A stretch of 64,000 nucleotides of DNA from SIG565 sp045613385 (GCA_045613385.1 JAZLAW010000001.1:93635-157634); one strand, 5' to 3'. Positions 10,601 through 19,511 are shown, counted from the first letter of the stretch. Notes: generated from the letters alone by a model not told the origin. Numbers and translations: made by a program.

Positions 10601-11135
10601 ATTCATAAATTTTATGAATATATTTTAAAAGGTCGCCTTCATCAAAATCGTTTGAAACAGCGTCCAGTAACATTTCAAATTCAGCCGTCTTGTCTGTGAA
10701 AGCATCATTCAACACCGAGTTCAAAGCAGAATTAGAAAGCTCTAATATTACCGCATCATCAGCGATAGAAAAATCGGGACTTATGCCTAAACGGTCAAAA
10801 TTTTCTTTTATTAAATCGATACAAAAAGAGTCTATTGTACAAATTTTTGCATTTCTCAATTTGATTTTTTGCTTTAGCAAAAAATGATTTTCCGGGTTTT
10901 TTGCATATTCCTGACTCAATCGCTTTTCGATTCTTCCTTGCATTTCTTTAGCGGCGGCTTTAGTGAAAGTTACAATAAGTAATCTGTCAGCGCTAATAGG
11001 GTTCTCACCGCATATTTTCTGTATAACACGCTCTACCAAAACGGCAGTTTTGCCGGAACCCGCCGCTGCTGATACAAGAGTACCCGAAGGGGCAAAAATG
11101 GCGGTTTCCTGGTCTTTTGTTGGTGTGAATGCCAT
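7623..11135 (-). CDS. addA: ATP-dependent helicase/nuclease AddA
   Basis: Helicase-nuclease subunit of AddAB, which processes double-strand breaks for RecA-mediated repair (the Firmicute RecBCD counterpart). At 1170 residues it is near the usual length. Visible motifs are Walker A SAAAGSGKT at about 22-30, LIVTFTKAAAKEM, helicase motif II VDEFQDTN, IVGDIKQSIYRFRGA, MTIHSSKGLQFP and LLYVALTRAKEQL. The C-terminal nuclease shows GTATHRFMQ and the catalytic VVDFKTD ending near residue 1123. The start lies one base after the addB stop, so translation is tightly coupled. Confidence 0.97.
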   Translation of the reverse strand: MAFTPTKDQETAIFAPSGTLVSAAAGSGKTAVLVERVIQKICGENPISADRLLIVTFTKAAAKEMQGRIEKRLSQEYAKNPENHFLLKQKIKLRNAKICTIDSFCIDLIKENFDRLGISPDFSIADDAVILELSNSALNSVLNDAFTDKTAEFEMLLDAVSNDFDEGDLLKYIHKIYEFSQNMPFPRAWLLEQQKKSLDADFFDDLVDKAFKLTKDELTAHAKNLIAATEELKLYPTVLEKYAPVLVKCAEDLMVIVKYCEEKNWEKVYSLINSFTTDRLNTPRGFADSPLVYSVKALKDEAKSAVNRLSEIFSDDFTALKSDFDMMYILVNELIGLTIKYMDKFDELRRSKNIMTFSDSTHFALKLLCEYVDGKIIKTQYLKEVIARYDEVLVDEFQDTNDMQDLLFSLLSDDEKNIFIVGDIKQSIYRFRGANPNNFLNKKQKYIPINSARENDLRKIILSNNFRSRASICQFVNCLFTTFMNGKLSSVEYNQEEVLNPSATYPEKDGFCTDIKFINTDSSSDKVVAEATYIARYIREYMENSTVTDSVTGELRKPRYSDFTVLFRNIAKNGVAYAEVLRKNGIPVLLNATDFIDTTEIRIIFALLEIIENPTRDISLASVMMSPLFAFSAEEMANIRVSHKKSNLITAVTKSAETGNKKAADFLNSIKKLRFIFSASGISETVSYILQNTEMLNIISLLPDGELRCKNLLLLQNIALQYDNNGFSKRIENFYRFVNKLSEKGFGAQAATESDSVNLMTIHSSKGLQFPVCILADTTSNFSSRDSSDKLLISADIGVSFKINDEESGIQKSSITRNIISAAARKEQLDEEMRLLYVALTRAKEQLCIFVTDKDVLNWAKYYSVSATNAKTYEEYRNFATNFNSYSDMICFALMGDKSLQEFILKGETPEESLSDLGNYDISYHQFDGCKADSTVSVNCEDTFAADQKIGDLIKKNIQYIYPFEALKDIESKSSVAVIAHKADEKDYSFTSKPAFMSKGGLTPAARGTATHRFMQFADFANAKQDLSAEIERLYEWEFITESEKNAIDLKAVGQFFNSDLFARMEKSLKIEREMRFLTELSAGKLKDGLDESIADEKIVVQGSVDCVFVEEDGIVVVDFKTDRVNDENSLVEAYSKQLEIYALACEKILCRPIKQKVIYSFALSRGIEI

Positions 11136-11136
11136 T

Positions 11137-14100
11137 TTATTCTTCCCCCTTTAATTTGCTTATTACTTCGTGATTTTTAAGAGTTTCTGCCACGTTATGA
11201 AGTCCGTTTTCCAAACAACATACCGAGCTATAGTCACAGTATTTACAAGCCGACGAGCCTGAAACATCGGTCGGTATAGCCGATGTTTCCCCCGACAAAA
11301 TACCATTACCCATATTTTTCAGTAATTTTTCGATATGGTCGAACAACAAATTAAATGTCTCTTCGCTTATGTAAGTACTTCCTTTTACATTACCGCTCTT
11401 ATCCTGTTCATAACGTGGTATAAAATTACCTTCATTATCTTTTTCCATAGCGGTATAAACATTTTCTTGTTCTAATACAAGACCATTCATCGTAAGCTTT
11501 GTGTCACCTTTTTCACGCTTTGAAGGCATATACAAAACTCCTGCAGGTTTCAATAGGTTTAAATCATTATTTTGTCCGCGCAGAACACAATACAGATATA
11601 TAAGCATTTGTAAATTAAGGCCAACCAAAACATCAGAAAGTCGGAAATTTTTGGTGCCTGTTTTATAGTCCACCACCCTTAAATATCCATTCCAGATATC
11701 TACGCGGTCAATACTGCCGTTGATACTGATTTTACCGTCATCCATAAAGTCAACCGATACCTCGGGGACAGTTTCGCCTTTTCCGATTTTCAATTCACAG
11801 TATTTAGGTTCAAATCCGCTTTGTGCAAACTCAAGCGACATATGTCGCACAACATCTTTTACAATTTTTGAAATCTTGCCTATGATAAACTTCATACGTT
11901 CGTTTACTATATCGGCAAAACCTTCAACCGAATCAAGATATAAACTTATATATTTGTCGGTTGCCGCATCACATTCTTCTATAGTTAGTTTACCAAGATT
12001 TTTTCCATATTCAGTTATAATACCTTCTAAAACAAAATGAACTATTGTTCCACGTTGCAGAACATTAAAGTCGGTGGCCTGTAATTTCTTAGCATTAAGA
12101 CCGTATTTGCAGAAAAACATAAATTTGCATTTGTGGTATGTATCAAATTTTGTGGCAGAAACAAAAATATCTTTTCCGTATAGTTTTTCTGCCGTTTCTT
12201 TTAAGAGCGAAAGATTTTGTTTGTCAAATGCCGATATATACTCTTGAATATCAGTATCACCAAGAGCATATTTAAGGGTTTCATAATCATTTTTATTCGT
12301 ATTATACGACTTAAACAGATGCTCTTTGGCTGTGGTTTTTGTTTCGGGCAGAGAACCTAATTCAAGCTCATTTTCTTTTTCTTTTTGGATAACAACTTTT
12401 TCGAAAAAATCTGTTATATTATTTATTATTGAAGAAGGTTCAAGCTGTGTTCCCGAAAGCGTATTTTTTGAATATGATACAAACAACTTGTCCTTTGCGC
12501 AACAAATCGTAGAGTAAACTAAAAAATCTTCATCAACCGCGGATACAATATCATCGCTTAAAAATTCAAAACCGATTTTATTTAAAGTTTCACGGTCTCT
12601 TGCCGCAAGTACACCGCCTGAAACGTAATTTGCAGGAAAAACTCCCATATTTGCCCCAAGAATGAATGCAACTTTTGGGCGTGACGGCTTTATTCTATCT
12701 GCAGTGCCGAACGTAACTTCATCGAGCATCTGCGGTATGTTGCCGATAGTAGTAAAAGAAACTGCCTGTTTCCAGCAATTCACAAAATCAGCTTTGCTGA
12801 TTTCTTTTTCCGGTAAACATTTTACTATACTATCGAGAATTCCCACAACTGAGTCCCAACTCTGCCTTATATCATCTGCCGTTATATCTTCAATTTTCAA
12901 ATAGTCCGCAATATTATTTTTTAATTTTTCTGCCGCACCCGTACTCTCGAGCAATTTATAAACGGAAGAAGCCATATTACTTGGTGTCCCGGCAAAATTA
13001 TATCTGAAATTATTTATAAGATTTACCGTCTTTTCGCGCAACGAGTTTAAATAAGATAGCTTTTCCCTGTCACCTGCTTTATCGGTCAAACCATCGGGAT
13101 TCATTGTCCAGACTGTATTCCATACATTACCGTTTATATCCCACACATAGATATAGTTTTCCAATTCATAAATTTCTTCTTCGCTTAAAGGACCAAGACC
13201 GCTTTTCAGCAGTCTTAAAATTTCATCCGTATTATATCCATCAATTAAGGAAAGCGCTGCATCAACAAAAACCGTGAGCGGAAGATTCTCTATCGATTTT
13301 CGGCGGTCAGAAAACACGAACACATTATTCTTACGACAGGCAAATTCAATTTCATTTTTGTAATCGTCTGCATTACGGCAGATTATTACAAAATCCCTAT
13401 ACCTATACCTTTCTTCGCGAACAAGTCGTCTGATAGTTCTTGCGACGAACTCCGCTTCGCCAACCGGTGACTGAAATTCACATATCGTTACACCTTCTGA
13501 CAAAGTTTTTTTATCCGTCGCATTTCCGGAAAATACCGATTCAACATCTTTTAAACCTTTAGCAGAGTAATGAAATTCAGATAACTGAATCGGTTTGCAA
13601 ATCTCAACCCTGTTTTTTTCTGCTAATTTAGTTATTCTTCTTATTGTGTTGCGTACATTTGAAAAAACATCAAATTTATCACTAAATATATTATCGGTTG
13701 TAAAACAAGCAGTAACACTGTCGGCCTGGTTTAAAATTCTATCTAAAATTTTATACTGTTGTCCCGTAAAACTGCGGAAAGAATCAATATAAACCGTTTT
13801 ATTTTTAAAATACGGATATTTTAAAAGGTTATCTGCAAGTCTTGTTTCGTTATCTGTAGGGTCGAGAAAACGGTTGGCGAGTAACGCATCGTATGCGCCG
13901 TAAATTAATGAAATCTCATTTAATTTTTCCTTTAAATAGTTCTCTTCAACATTTTCTGAAGCTTTTAATAAATCTTCGGGTGATATCGCACAAGCTTTAA
14001 ATTCTGCTATAGATGCTAAAATATTCTCTGCAAATTTCGGTGATGAAACATATTTTGCCCATAGTGATAATTTATCCGATACCGCCGACAGAGCCTGTCC

Positions 14101-14376
14101 TATAAGTAATATCTTGTCCGAATCGTTAATTAAATCGGCAACTCTGCCGCCAACTTTTCGTGCCACTTCATCATAAAGTCTTGTAAAACTCAGCACCGAA
14201 ACGTTAGTAGTTGAATCACCACTCAAAGTACGTAACAGCAGTCGTTCACTTTCAAAAGTAAACTGTTCAGGTACAAGCAGAACAACTTCCTTGCCCTTCA
14301 ATACATCATTCTTGATTTTTTCAAAAATCTGATATGTTTTTCCTGTTCCTGCACGTCCATAAATTATTTGAAGCAT
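11137..14376 (-). CDS. addB: ATP-dependent nuclease subunit AddB
   Basis: Second subunit of the AddAB recombination nuclease. It has an N-terminal P-loop (IYGRAGTGKT), LLVPEQFTFESERLLL, and a C-terminal RecB-type nuclease with VVDYKTGT. Iron-sulphur ligands are visible as Cys residues in CKFMFFC, before the nuclease, and a C-terminal CKYCDYSSVC cluster, as in AddB. About 1079 residues. I chose the ATG at 14376 because GGGTGAT lies correctly before it; the in-frame GTG nine bases upstream is part of that ribosome site. It is first in the addB-addA operon. Confidence 0.96.
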   Translation of the reverse strand: MLQIIYGRAGTGKTYQIFEKIKNDVLKGKEVVLLVPEQFTFESERLLLRTLSGDSTTNVSVLSFTRLYDEVARKVGGRVADLINDSDKILLIGQALSAVSDKLSLWAKYVSSPKFAENILASIAEFKACAISPEDLLKASENVEENYLKEKLNEISLIYGAYDALLANRFLDPTDNETRLADNLLKYPYFKNKTVYIDSFRSFTGQQYKILDRILNQADSVTACFTTDNIFSDKFDVFSNVRNTIRRITKLAEKNRVEICKPIQLSEFHYSAKGLKDVESVFSGNATDKKTLSEGVTICEFQSPVGEAEFVARTIRRLVREERYRYRDFVIICRNADDYKNEIEFACRKNNVFVFSDRRKSIENLPLTVFVDAALSLIDGYNTDEILRLLKSGLGPLSEEEIYELENYIYVWDINGNVWNTVWTMNPDGLTDKAGDREKLSYLNSLREKTVNLINNFRYNFAGTPSNMASSVYKLLESTGAAEKLKNNIADYLKIEDITADDIRQSWDSVVGILDSIVKCLPEKEISKADFVNCWKQAVSFTTIGNIPQMLDEVTFGTADRIKPSRPKVAFILGANMGVFPANYVSGGVLAARDRETLNKIGFEFLSDDIVSAVDEDFLVYSTICCAKDKLFVSYSKNTLSGTQLEPSSIINNITDFFEKVVIQKEKENELELGSLPETKTTAKEHLFKSYNTNKNDYETLKYALGDTDIQEYISAFDKQNLSLLKETAEKLYGKDIFVSATKFDTYHKCKFMFFCKYGLNAKKLQATDFNVLQRGTIVHFVLEGIITEYGKNLGKLTIEECDAATDKYISLYLDSVEGFADIVNERMKFIIGKISKIVKDVVRHMSLEFAQSGFEPKYCELKIGKGETVPEVSVDFMDDGKISINGSIDRVDIWNGYLRVVDYKTGTKNFRLSDVLVGLNLQMLIYLYCVLRGQNNDLNLLKPAGVLYMPSKREKGDTKLTMNGLVLEQENVYTAMEKDNEGNFIPRYEQDKSGNVKGSTYISEETFNLLFDHIEKLLKNMGNGILSGETSAIPTDVSGSSACKYCDYSSVCCLENGLHNVAETLKNHEVISKLKGEE

Positions 14377-14417
14377 TTTTATCACCCAAAATTATTCTAC
14401 CACATTTTGTGTCCCAT

Positions 14418-14684
14418 TTAAAGTACAAATATTGTTCTTAATATCAAAAAGCCTATCATAAACGGAACTCCACCGAATCCCACTCCTAAAACGGTGTTTT
14501 CATTTATGGGAATATGTAAATTCGTTGCAAATCCTGTAAGGTTAATAATAGTAATAATAAACCACGCAACAACCGCCTGAAAAAAAATAAATTTTAATGA
14601 TTCTTTGTTCTTCTTTAAAATTATTAATAAACCTATTAAATATAAAATAAAAATTATTATAGTGATTGTACTAAAAATACTCAT
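14418..14684 (-). CDS. bofA: BofA-like pro-sigma-K processing inhibitor
   Basis: An 88-residue membrane protein with two to three hydrophobic segments (about 5-22, 33-52, 66-86). The C-terminal part, NLTGFATNLHIPINENTVLGVGFGGVPF, has the conserved BofA pattern: Asn, Gly, short loop, IPxN, small residues, G-x-GG-x-P. BofA sits in the outer forespore membrane and holds the SpoIVFB protease inactive until pro-sigma-K should be cleaved. It is a stand-alone gene here, 33 bases upstream of addB on the same strand. The call rests on the C-terminal motif and length. Confidence 0.8.
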   Translation of the reverse strand: MSIFSTITIIIFILYLIGLLIILKKNKESLKFIFFQAVVAWFIITIINLTGFATNLHIPINENTVLGVGFGGVPFMIGFLILRTIFVL

Positions 14685-14773
14685 TACTTCACCCTAAAAA
14701 AATAATAATGGTTATAAATTGTATGAAAAATAAAGAATAATTATTATATGTTAAAAAATATTTAAAATTTTGC

Positions 14774-14802
14774 TTGATTTTTTCAAGCTTTAGTGTTATC
14801 AT
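14774..14802 (+). promoter_or_regulatory. Sigma-A-type promoter for tRNA-Pro
   Basis: TTGATT and TATCAT hexamers separated by 17 bases, ending 11 bases before the first base of the tRNA. Confidence 0.6.
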
Positions 14803-14813
14803 ATTAAAAGTTT

Positions 14814-14891
14814 CCGGGTGTAGCTCAGTTTGGTATGAGCGCTTGAATGGGGTTCAAGAGGCCGCTAGTTCGACTCTAGTCACTCGGACCA
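14814..14891 (+). tRNA. tRNA-Pro (GGG)
   Basis: Full cloverleaf. The acceptor arm pairs CCGGGTG with CACTCGG (one G-T pair). The D arm is GCTC/GAGC. The anticodon arm is CTTGA/TCAAG with loop ATGGGGT, giving anticodon GGG. The T arm is GCTAG/CTAGT with loop TTCGACT. The discriminator is A, with an encoded CCA. Length 78. It decodes CCC/CCU proline codons. Confidence 0.95.
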
Positions 14892-14895
14892 TTTT

Positions 14896-14926
14896 AAAGC
14901 CATAGCTTTTGCTATGGCTTTTTTAT
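14896..14926 (+). terminator. Terminator after tRNA-Pro
   Basis: AAAGCCATAGC pairs perfectly with GCTATGGCTTT around TTTT, followed by a T run. Confidence 0.88.
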
Positions 14927-14930
14927 TTAA

Positions 14931-14965
14931 AAAATCAACCGTGTATCACATACACGGTTGATTTT
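14931..14965 (-). terminator. Terminator of the triple oxidoreductase operon
   Basis: Perfect 15-base arms beginning AAAATCAACCGTGTA, five-base loop, T runs on both sides. It lies directly after the stop codon of the minus-strand oxidoreductase gene that begins at 16083. Confidence 0.88.
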
Positions 14966-14967
14966 AA

Positions 14968-16083
14968 TTAGATTTCCGGGATTTCGATTTTAATTTCTTT
15001 GCCGAGTGCAGCAGATTTTGCAATACCGTCGATAATAGCCTGGTTGTAAACAATCTCGCTTGTAGGTACGGGGGCTTTACCGCCTGTCTTTATTGCATCG
15101 GCAAATGAGCGTAACTTGAGATAGAATAAGTCTTGCTTATTTGCAGTATCGGAAAATGGGACTTCATACTCGATAGCTTGATTTCCAACCTTTTTATAAA
15201 TAACAACAGGTTTACTGAAATCACCATTCCAACAACCTGAATTCGGAATGCGCATACCACCCTTTGTACCGAGAATAATTGCATCTCCCAAAAGTGGGTC
15301 CATATGCATTGACCAGGAAATTCTGAAATCAAATACGATGCCGCCTTCAAGTCTTACAAATGCTGCGGCAAAATCGTCAACATTAAACTTTTCGGCATAT
15401 TCGGGATGGTCGGGATATGATGCGGGGTCTTTGCCGAAGAAGTCGGAGGTGTAACCTGTACAGCTAATGGGCTTCGGGTTGCCTACAGCATTCATAAGCA
15501 TATCTATTGAATAACAACCCAAGTCAGCCAAAGCTCCAATACCTGCAGTCTCTTTTTCGATAAACGAAGTACCATAAGGTGTTGGGATGCCGTAACGACG
15601 ACCACCGCTTGATTGCATATAATAAATGTCACCAAGTTCACCAGACGCTATTATTTCTTTAATAGCCTGCAGATTTTTACTCATACGCGGTTGGAAACCG
15701 ATAGTAAGTATTTTACCTGTCTCTTTTTCAACCTTCATACACTCAATAGCCTCTTCAAGTGTAACAGTAAAAGGTTTTTCAAGCATTACGTGTACGCCGT
15801 GTCTTAACGCGTTTATAGTACAGGGTGCGTGTTGACAGTTATATGTGCAAACGCAAACTGCATCCAAATCTTTTTCCGCATCTAACAAAGCCGCATCGCT
15901 TTCATAACAACGTGCGTTTTCAAAGCCGTATTCCTTACCGAATGCTTCTGCTTTTCCAGGTACTAAGTCCGCAAGAGCGACAACCTCTACATCGGGTAAC
16001 TTATGTAGTGCGACAGCATGAGACTGTGCAATCCAACCTGTACCTATAATACCAAATTTTAATTTCTTATCATTTTCTGCCAT
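14968..16083 (-). CDS. Gfo/Idh/MocA family oxidoreductase (1 of 3)
   Basis: A 371-residue NAD(P)-dependent sugar or cyclitol dehydrogenase-like protein. It has an N-terminal Rossmann motif GIIGTGWIA, the CTYNCQHAP loop, and the conserved EKPF at about 107-110, followed by GFQPRM and the C-terminal alpha/beta substrate domain containing DLGCYSIDML. Family members oxidise or reduce sugars, inositols or sugar acids; the substrate cannot be read from sequence. It is the last of three tandem oxidoreductase genes on the minus strand, 20 bases after the second, and is followed by a terminator. Confidence 0.9.
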   Translation of the reverse strand: MAENDKKLKFGIIGTGWIAQSHAVALHKLPDVEVVALADLVPGKAEAFGKEYGFENARCYESDAALLDAEKDLDAVCVCTYNCQHAPCTINALRHGVHVMLEKPFTVTLEEAIECMKVEKETGKILTIGFQPRMSKNLQAIKEIIASGELGDIYYMQSSGGRRYGIPTPYGTSFIEKETAGIGALADLGCYSIDMLMNAVGNPKPISCTGYTSDFFGKDPASYPDHPEYAEKFNVDDFAAAFVRLEGGIVFDFRISWSMHMDPLLGDAIILGTKGGMRIPNSGCWNGDFSKPVVIYKKVGNQAIEYEVPFSDTANKQDLFYLKLRSFADAIKTGGKAPVPTSEIVYNQAIIDGIAKSAALGKEIKIEIPEI

Positions 16084-16103
16084 TGTAAATGCCTCCCAGA
16101 TAA

Positions 16104-17084
16104 TTAATTATAAATAATCTTTGCTTTATTTTTAATATCTTCCAAACACAAAAGCACATTATGTGTAAGCGTTGTCACAGAAATATATTCATCCGAATAA
16201 TCACTGAAATGCTCAATATAATTTGCGAATGAAACAGCTTCTCCCACCATTATTTCAATCTTTGACATAGGTTTTGCTAAAATTTCGGTGGTCCCATTTT
16301 TAATGAGTTTTATATCATCGTACTGACTGACGGAGGCTAAAACAATCGTACCATCATCGCCTAAAATTTCACTGCCTATGCCGCTTTGTGATACCTTACC
16401 GTAAGTAAGTACGGCATCAAAATCACCATAATCAAACACGGCAATGCCGCAACCGTCTGCGCCATCGCGCAAAAAGTTCGCCTTTGCAGAAATATTCTTT
16501 GGCATTCCAAAAAGGTCGACCGCCGCATATACGCAATATATACCTATATCGGTAAGTGCGCCGGCTCCTAATTTCATACTGAAAATATTTTCATCAATAC
16601 CTTTAATGTATGTGAAATACCTTGCAGACAATTTTGAGAAGTCAATACGAGCCAAATTTATATTACCAATCTCACCAATAGCATTGATAAGCTTTTTCCT
16701 GTTTATGCTATGCCTTGACATAATGGCATCCATATATATCAAATTGTTTTTCTTTGCAATTTTAGACAGTTCAAGAAACTCAGTAGCATTTGAAGTAATT
16801 GTTTTTTCACAAATTACGTTCTTACCGTGTTCTAATAAAAACTTGCTTTGTTCGTAATGCAAAGCGTTTGGTGACGCTACATAAACAGCAGTAACAGAAT
16901 CATCATTCACCAAATCTGTAAGTGACGTGTAAACGGTATGGCAACCAAATTTACGTGCAAATTCTTCACCTTTTTGCTTTGTTCGTGAATAAACTGCCGA
17001 AAGCGAAAACCTATTTGATTTTAGTGCGGCAGAAATAAATTCATATGTAATATTACTTGTACCGATTACCGCAAAATTTATCAT
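16104..17084 (-). CDS. Gfo/Idh/MocA family oxidoreductase (2 of 3)
   Basis: A 326-residue oxidoreductase with Rossmann motif AVIGTSNITYEF at residues 4-15, the YVASPNALHYEQ loop, and CEKTIT in place of the usual EKP motif. The conserved Pro is replaced by Thr, but the key Lys is retained. The C-terminal domain includes GALTDIGIYCVYA. Its start overlaps the stop of the gene that begins at 18127 (ATGA), so the two are translationally coupled. It is shorter than its neighbours, in the range of dihydrodiol dehydrogenase-like members. Substrate unknown. Confidence 0.87.
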   Translation of the reverse strand: MINFAVIGTSNITYEFISAALKSNRFSLSAVYSRTKQKGEEFARKFGCHTVYTSLTDLVNDDSVTAVYVASPNALHYEQSKFLLEHGKNVICEKTITSNATEFLELSKIAKKNNLIYMDAIMSRHSINRKKLINAIGEIGNINLARIDFSKLSARYFTYIKGIDENIFSMKLGAGALTDIGIYCVYAAVDLFGMPKNISAKANFLRDGADGCGIAVFDYGDFDAVLTYGKVSQSGIGSEILGDDGTIVLASVSQYDDIKLIKNGTTEILAKPMSKIEIMVGEAVSFANYIEHFSDYSDEYISVTTLTHNVLLCLEDIKNKAKIIYN

Positions 17085-18127
17085 ATATTTGTCTCGATTA
17101 CAGTATGTTTTTCATCAGATTCAAATGCAGCTTCCATAACACTCATTACTCTGCGAACTTCGGGTAATTTGACAATGATTTCTGCTTTGCCATCAACAGC
17201 TAAACAGAAATTGCGATAATATTCATGAACATCTGAAGATAATCTATCAATGTCATATTCATCAAGAGTCAGACTGTCACGCGGAGCCATCGTTTTTGTA
17301 ATACCGGCTGCATTCTGCACAGGCGTTACATCTTTTTCGCACCAATTTGTGAGTTTAGCAATATGGGCTTTCTGCTGCCAATCTGTCAAATGCAAGGTGC
17401 CGTTTTTACACTGCATATAGAAACGTGGTAGCGGAAGGAAATTATATGTACCAACTTCTACGTGTGCTGTTTTACCTGTCTCAAACTCAAGTTCTAAACG
17501 GAAACCGTCATCAACTTCATCATTAGTAATATGTGTATTCTGACAAAATACGCGAACAATTTTATCAGGAATTAACTGAAGCATCTGGTCAATAAGATGA
17601 ACACCCCAGTCAAGAATCATACCGCCGCCCTGCGCCTTTGTGCAGCGCCAGTCACTTGGAATTCCGCGCGAACCGTGAATACGTGATTCTATACGGATAA
17701 CGTCACCGATTTCACCGCTATTGATAACCTGTTTTACTGCAAGAAAATCAACATCCCAACGGCGATTCTGGTGAACGGTAAAGAGTTTACCACTCTTCTC
17801 GGACGCTGCCACCATTTCGTCAAAAGCGGCAACTGACATTTCAACCGGCTTTTCACAAATTACGTTTTTACCTGCTAAAAGCGCATCAACAACCAACTGT
17901 TTGTGACTGTCATTCGGCACCGCAATTACAACGGCATCAACTGTATCATCATTAATTATTGTTTCAAAAGAGTCATAAACAAAGATGCCTTTAGCTCTTG
18001 CTACTTCATTACGAATCTCGCGAATATCATAAGTTCCCGAGAGATTTACTACATCGCTTTTCAATATCTGGTCACAATGCCATACACCCTGACCACCATA
18101 ACCGATAACTACAATATTCTTTTTCAC
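17081..18127 (-). CDS. Gfo/Idh/MocA family oxidoreductase (3 of 3)
   Basis: A 348-residue dehydrogenase-like protein with Rossmann motif VVIGYGGQG near the N-terminus, AVPNDSHKQL, CEKPVEMS, and HQNRRWDVDF. The last is a motif seen in glucose-fructose oxidoreductase relatives (catalytic-type Lys in EKP, Asp/His in the GGGMILDWGVHLIDQ segment). The start is GTG at 18127, preceded by GGGGG at good spacing; earlier in-frame codons sit upstream of that site. It is first in the three-gene operon. The upstream region holds a promoter-like sequence overlapped by an inverted repeat. Confidence 0.88.
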   Translation of the reverse strand: MKKNIVVIGYGGQGVWHCDQILKSDVVNLSGTYDIREIRNEVARAKGIFVYDSFETIINDDTVDAVVIAVPNDSHKQLVVDALLAGKNVICEKPVEMSVAAFDEMVAASEKSGKLFTVHQNRRWDVDFLAVKQVINSGEIGDVIRIESRIHGSRGIPSDWRCTKAQGGGMILDWGVHLIDQMLQLIPDKIVRVFCQNTHITNDEVDDGFRLELEFETGKTAHVEVGTYNFLPLPRFYMQCKNGTLHLTDWQQKAHIAKLTNWCEKDVTPVQNAAGITKTMAPRDSLTLDEYDIDRLSSDVHEYYRNFCLAVDGKAEIIVKLPEVRRVMSVMEAAFESDEKHTVIETNI

Positions 18128-18163
18128 AGGTAGTCCCCCTATTGCAAACAATTACTCTATTTA

Positions 18164-18194
18164 ATTATACTATATATTGTGTTTTTTACAATAT
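18164..18194 (-). promoter_or_regulatory. Promoter with overlapping inverted repeat for the oxidoreductase operon
   Basis: Read on the minus strand: TTGTAA, 16 bases, TATAAT. A 7-base perfect inverted repeat (ATATTGT and ACAATAT, seven-base spacer, 18174-18194) covers the -35 box and spacer. That is the expected position for a repressor operator. The operator role is inference. Confidence 0.5.
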
Positions 18195-18233
18195 AAAATT
18201 TTGACAAAATTTAAGAGAATATTGCGATTTTGC

Positions 18234-18271
18234 AAAAAAGGACTTTTTTAACTAAAAAAGCCCCTTTTTTT
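18234..18271 (-). terminator. Terminator after metK
   Basis: On the minus strand, AAAAAGGGGCTTTTTT pairs with AAAAAAGTCCTTTTTT (G-T pairs included) around AGTT, just after the metK stop codon. Confidence 0.8.
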
Positions 18272-18279
18272 CTTACAAA

Positions 18280-19461
18280 TTATTTAATTAATTCCCTTAA
18301 TTTTTTAATTTTATCAGTTTTTTCCCAAGGTAAATCTAAATTAGTTCTTCCCATATGACCATATGCTGCAACACCGGAATATATAGGACGACGCAAATCA
18401 AGGTTTTTAATTATAGCTGCCGGTCGTAAATCGAATACCGAATTTACCGCCTTTGAAATTTCATCATCGCTTACAACACCGGTGCCAAATGTGTCGACCA
18501 TAACCGACACAGGTTTTGCAACACCAATAGCATACGCTATCTGTACTTCACATCTCTTAGCAATTTTTGCCGCAACAATATTTTTCGCAACGTAACGCGC
18601 GGCATAGGCAGCACTACGGTCCACTTTTGTTGGGTCCTTACCAGAAAAAGCACCGCCGCCGTGTCTTGATGCGCCGCCATATGTATCAACGATTATTTTT
18701 CGGCCTGTAAGGCCTGTGTCCCCGTGCGGACCGCCGATTACAAAACGACCTGTAGGATTGATATAATATTTCGTGTCATCATCTAACAAAACTGATGGGA
18801 TAATGGGTTTAATGACCAATTCGATAATATCCTGTCTAAGCGTATCAAGTTCAATATCGGCAGTATGCTGGGTTGAGACTACAACGGTATCAACGCGCAC
18901 CGGAACACCGTCAACATATTCAACAGTAACCTGTGTTTTTCCATCGGGTCTCAGATATTTAAGCTCACCGCTTGTACGCACTTCGGTAAGTTTAATTGCT
19001 AATTTGTGCGCTAAGGAAATGGGCAATGGCATAAGTTCCGGTGTTTCATCGCAGGCGTAACCAAACATCATACCCTGGTCACCCGCGCCATGCTGATTGA
19101 ATTCATCCTCTTCACCGGATTTAACTTCCAAAGAATTATCTACGCCAAGCGCAATATCTGCCGACTGATTATGCAGTTTTATTTCAACCTTACAGGTGTT
19201 TCCATTAAAGAAAATATCATCACTGTTATAGCCAATCTTACAAACAGTATCTCTGATAATTTTTTCATAATCAACCTTTGCTTTAGTTGTAATTTCACCC
19301 ATAACAGTTATAGAATCGGTACTTGCAAAGGTTTCACAAGCAACTCTGGATTGCGGGTCGACCGATAACAGCGCATCAAGTATAGCATCCGACACACAGT
19401 CACATACTTTGTCGGGATGTCCTGCCGTTACTGACTCAGATGAAAAAAGTAATTTACTCAT
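18280..19461 (-). CDS. metK: S-adenosylmethionine synthetase MetK
   Basis: Makes S-adenosylmethionine from methionine and ATP. The 393-residue protein shows SESVTAGHPDKVCD at the N-terminus, GAGDQGMMFGYA (ATP site), GGPHGDTGLTGRKI, and the GGGAFSGKDPTKVDRS loop, all canonical. I chose the ATG at 19461: GGAGGATATT is the ribosome site, and the upstream TTG would lie within it. It is a single-gene unit under a SAM-I riboswitch with an attenuator, giving feedback control by its own product. Confidence 0.98.
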   Translation of the reverse strand: MSKLLFSSESVTAGHPDKVCDCVSDAILDALLSVDPQSRVACETFASTDSITVMGEITTKAKVDYEKIIRDTVCKIGYNSDDIFFNGNTCKVEIKLHNQSADIALGVDNSLEVKSGEEDEFNQHGAGDQGMMFGYACDETPELMPLPISLAHKLAIKLTEVRTSGELKYLRPDGKTQVTVEYVDGVPVRVDTVVVSTQHTADIELDTLRQDIIELVIKPIIPSVLLDDDTKYYINPTGRFVIGGPHGDTGLTGRKIIVDTYGGASRHGGGAFSGKDPTKVDRSAAYAARYVAKNIVAAKIAKRCEVQIAYAIGVAKPVSVMVDTFGTGVVSDDEISKAVNSVFDLRPAAIIKNLDLRRPIYSGVAAYGHMGRTNLDLPWEKTDKIKKLRELIK

Positions 19462-19470
19462 AATATCCTC

Positions 19471-19500
19471 CAAAAATAAAACCGCCTTATTAAAGGCGGT
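19471..19500 (-). terminator. Riboswitch-controlled attenuator upstream of metK
   Basis: On the minus strand, ACCGCCTT pairs with AAGGCGGT around TAAT, followed by TTTTATTTTTG. It sits between the SAM-I aptamer and the metK ribosome site, forming the OFF-state terminator of the expression platform. Confidence 0.9.
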
Positions 19501-19511
19501 AAAATAGCCAC

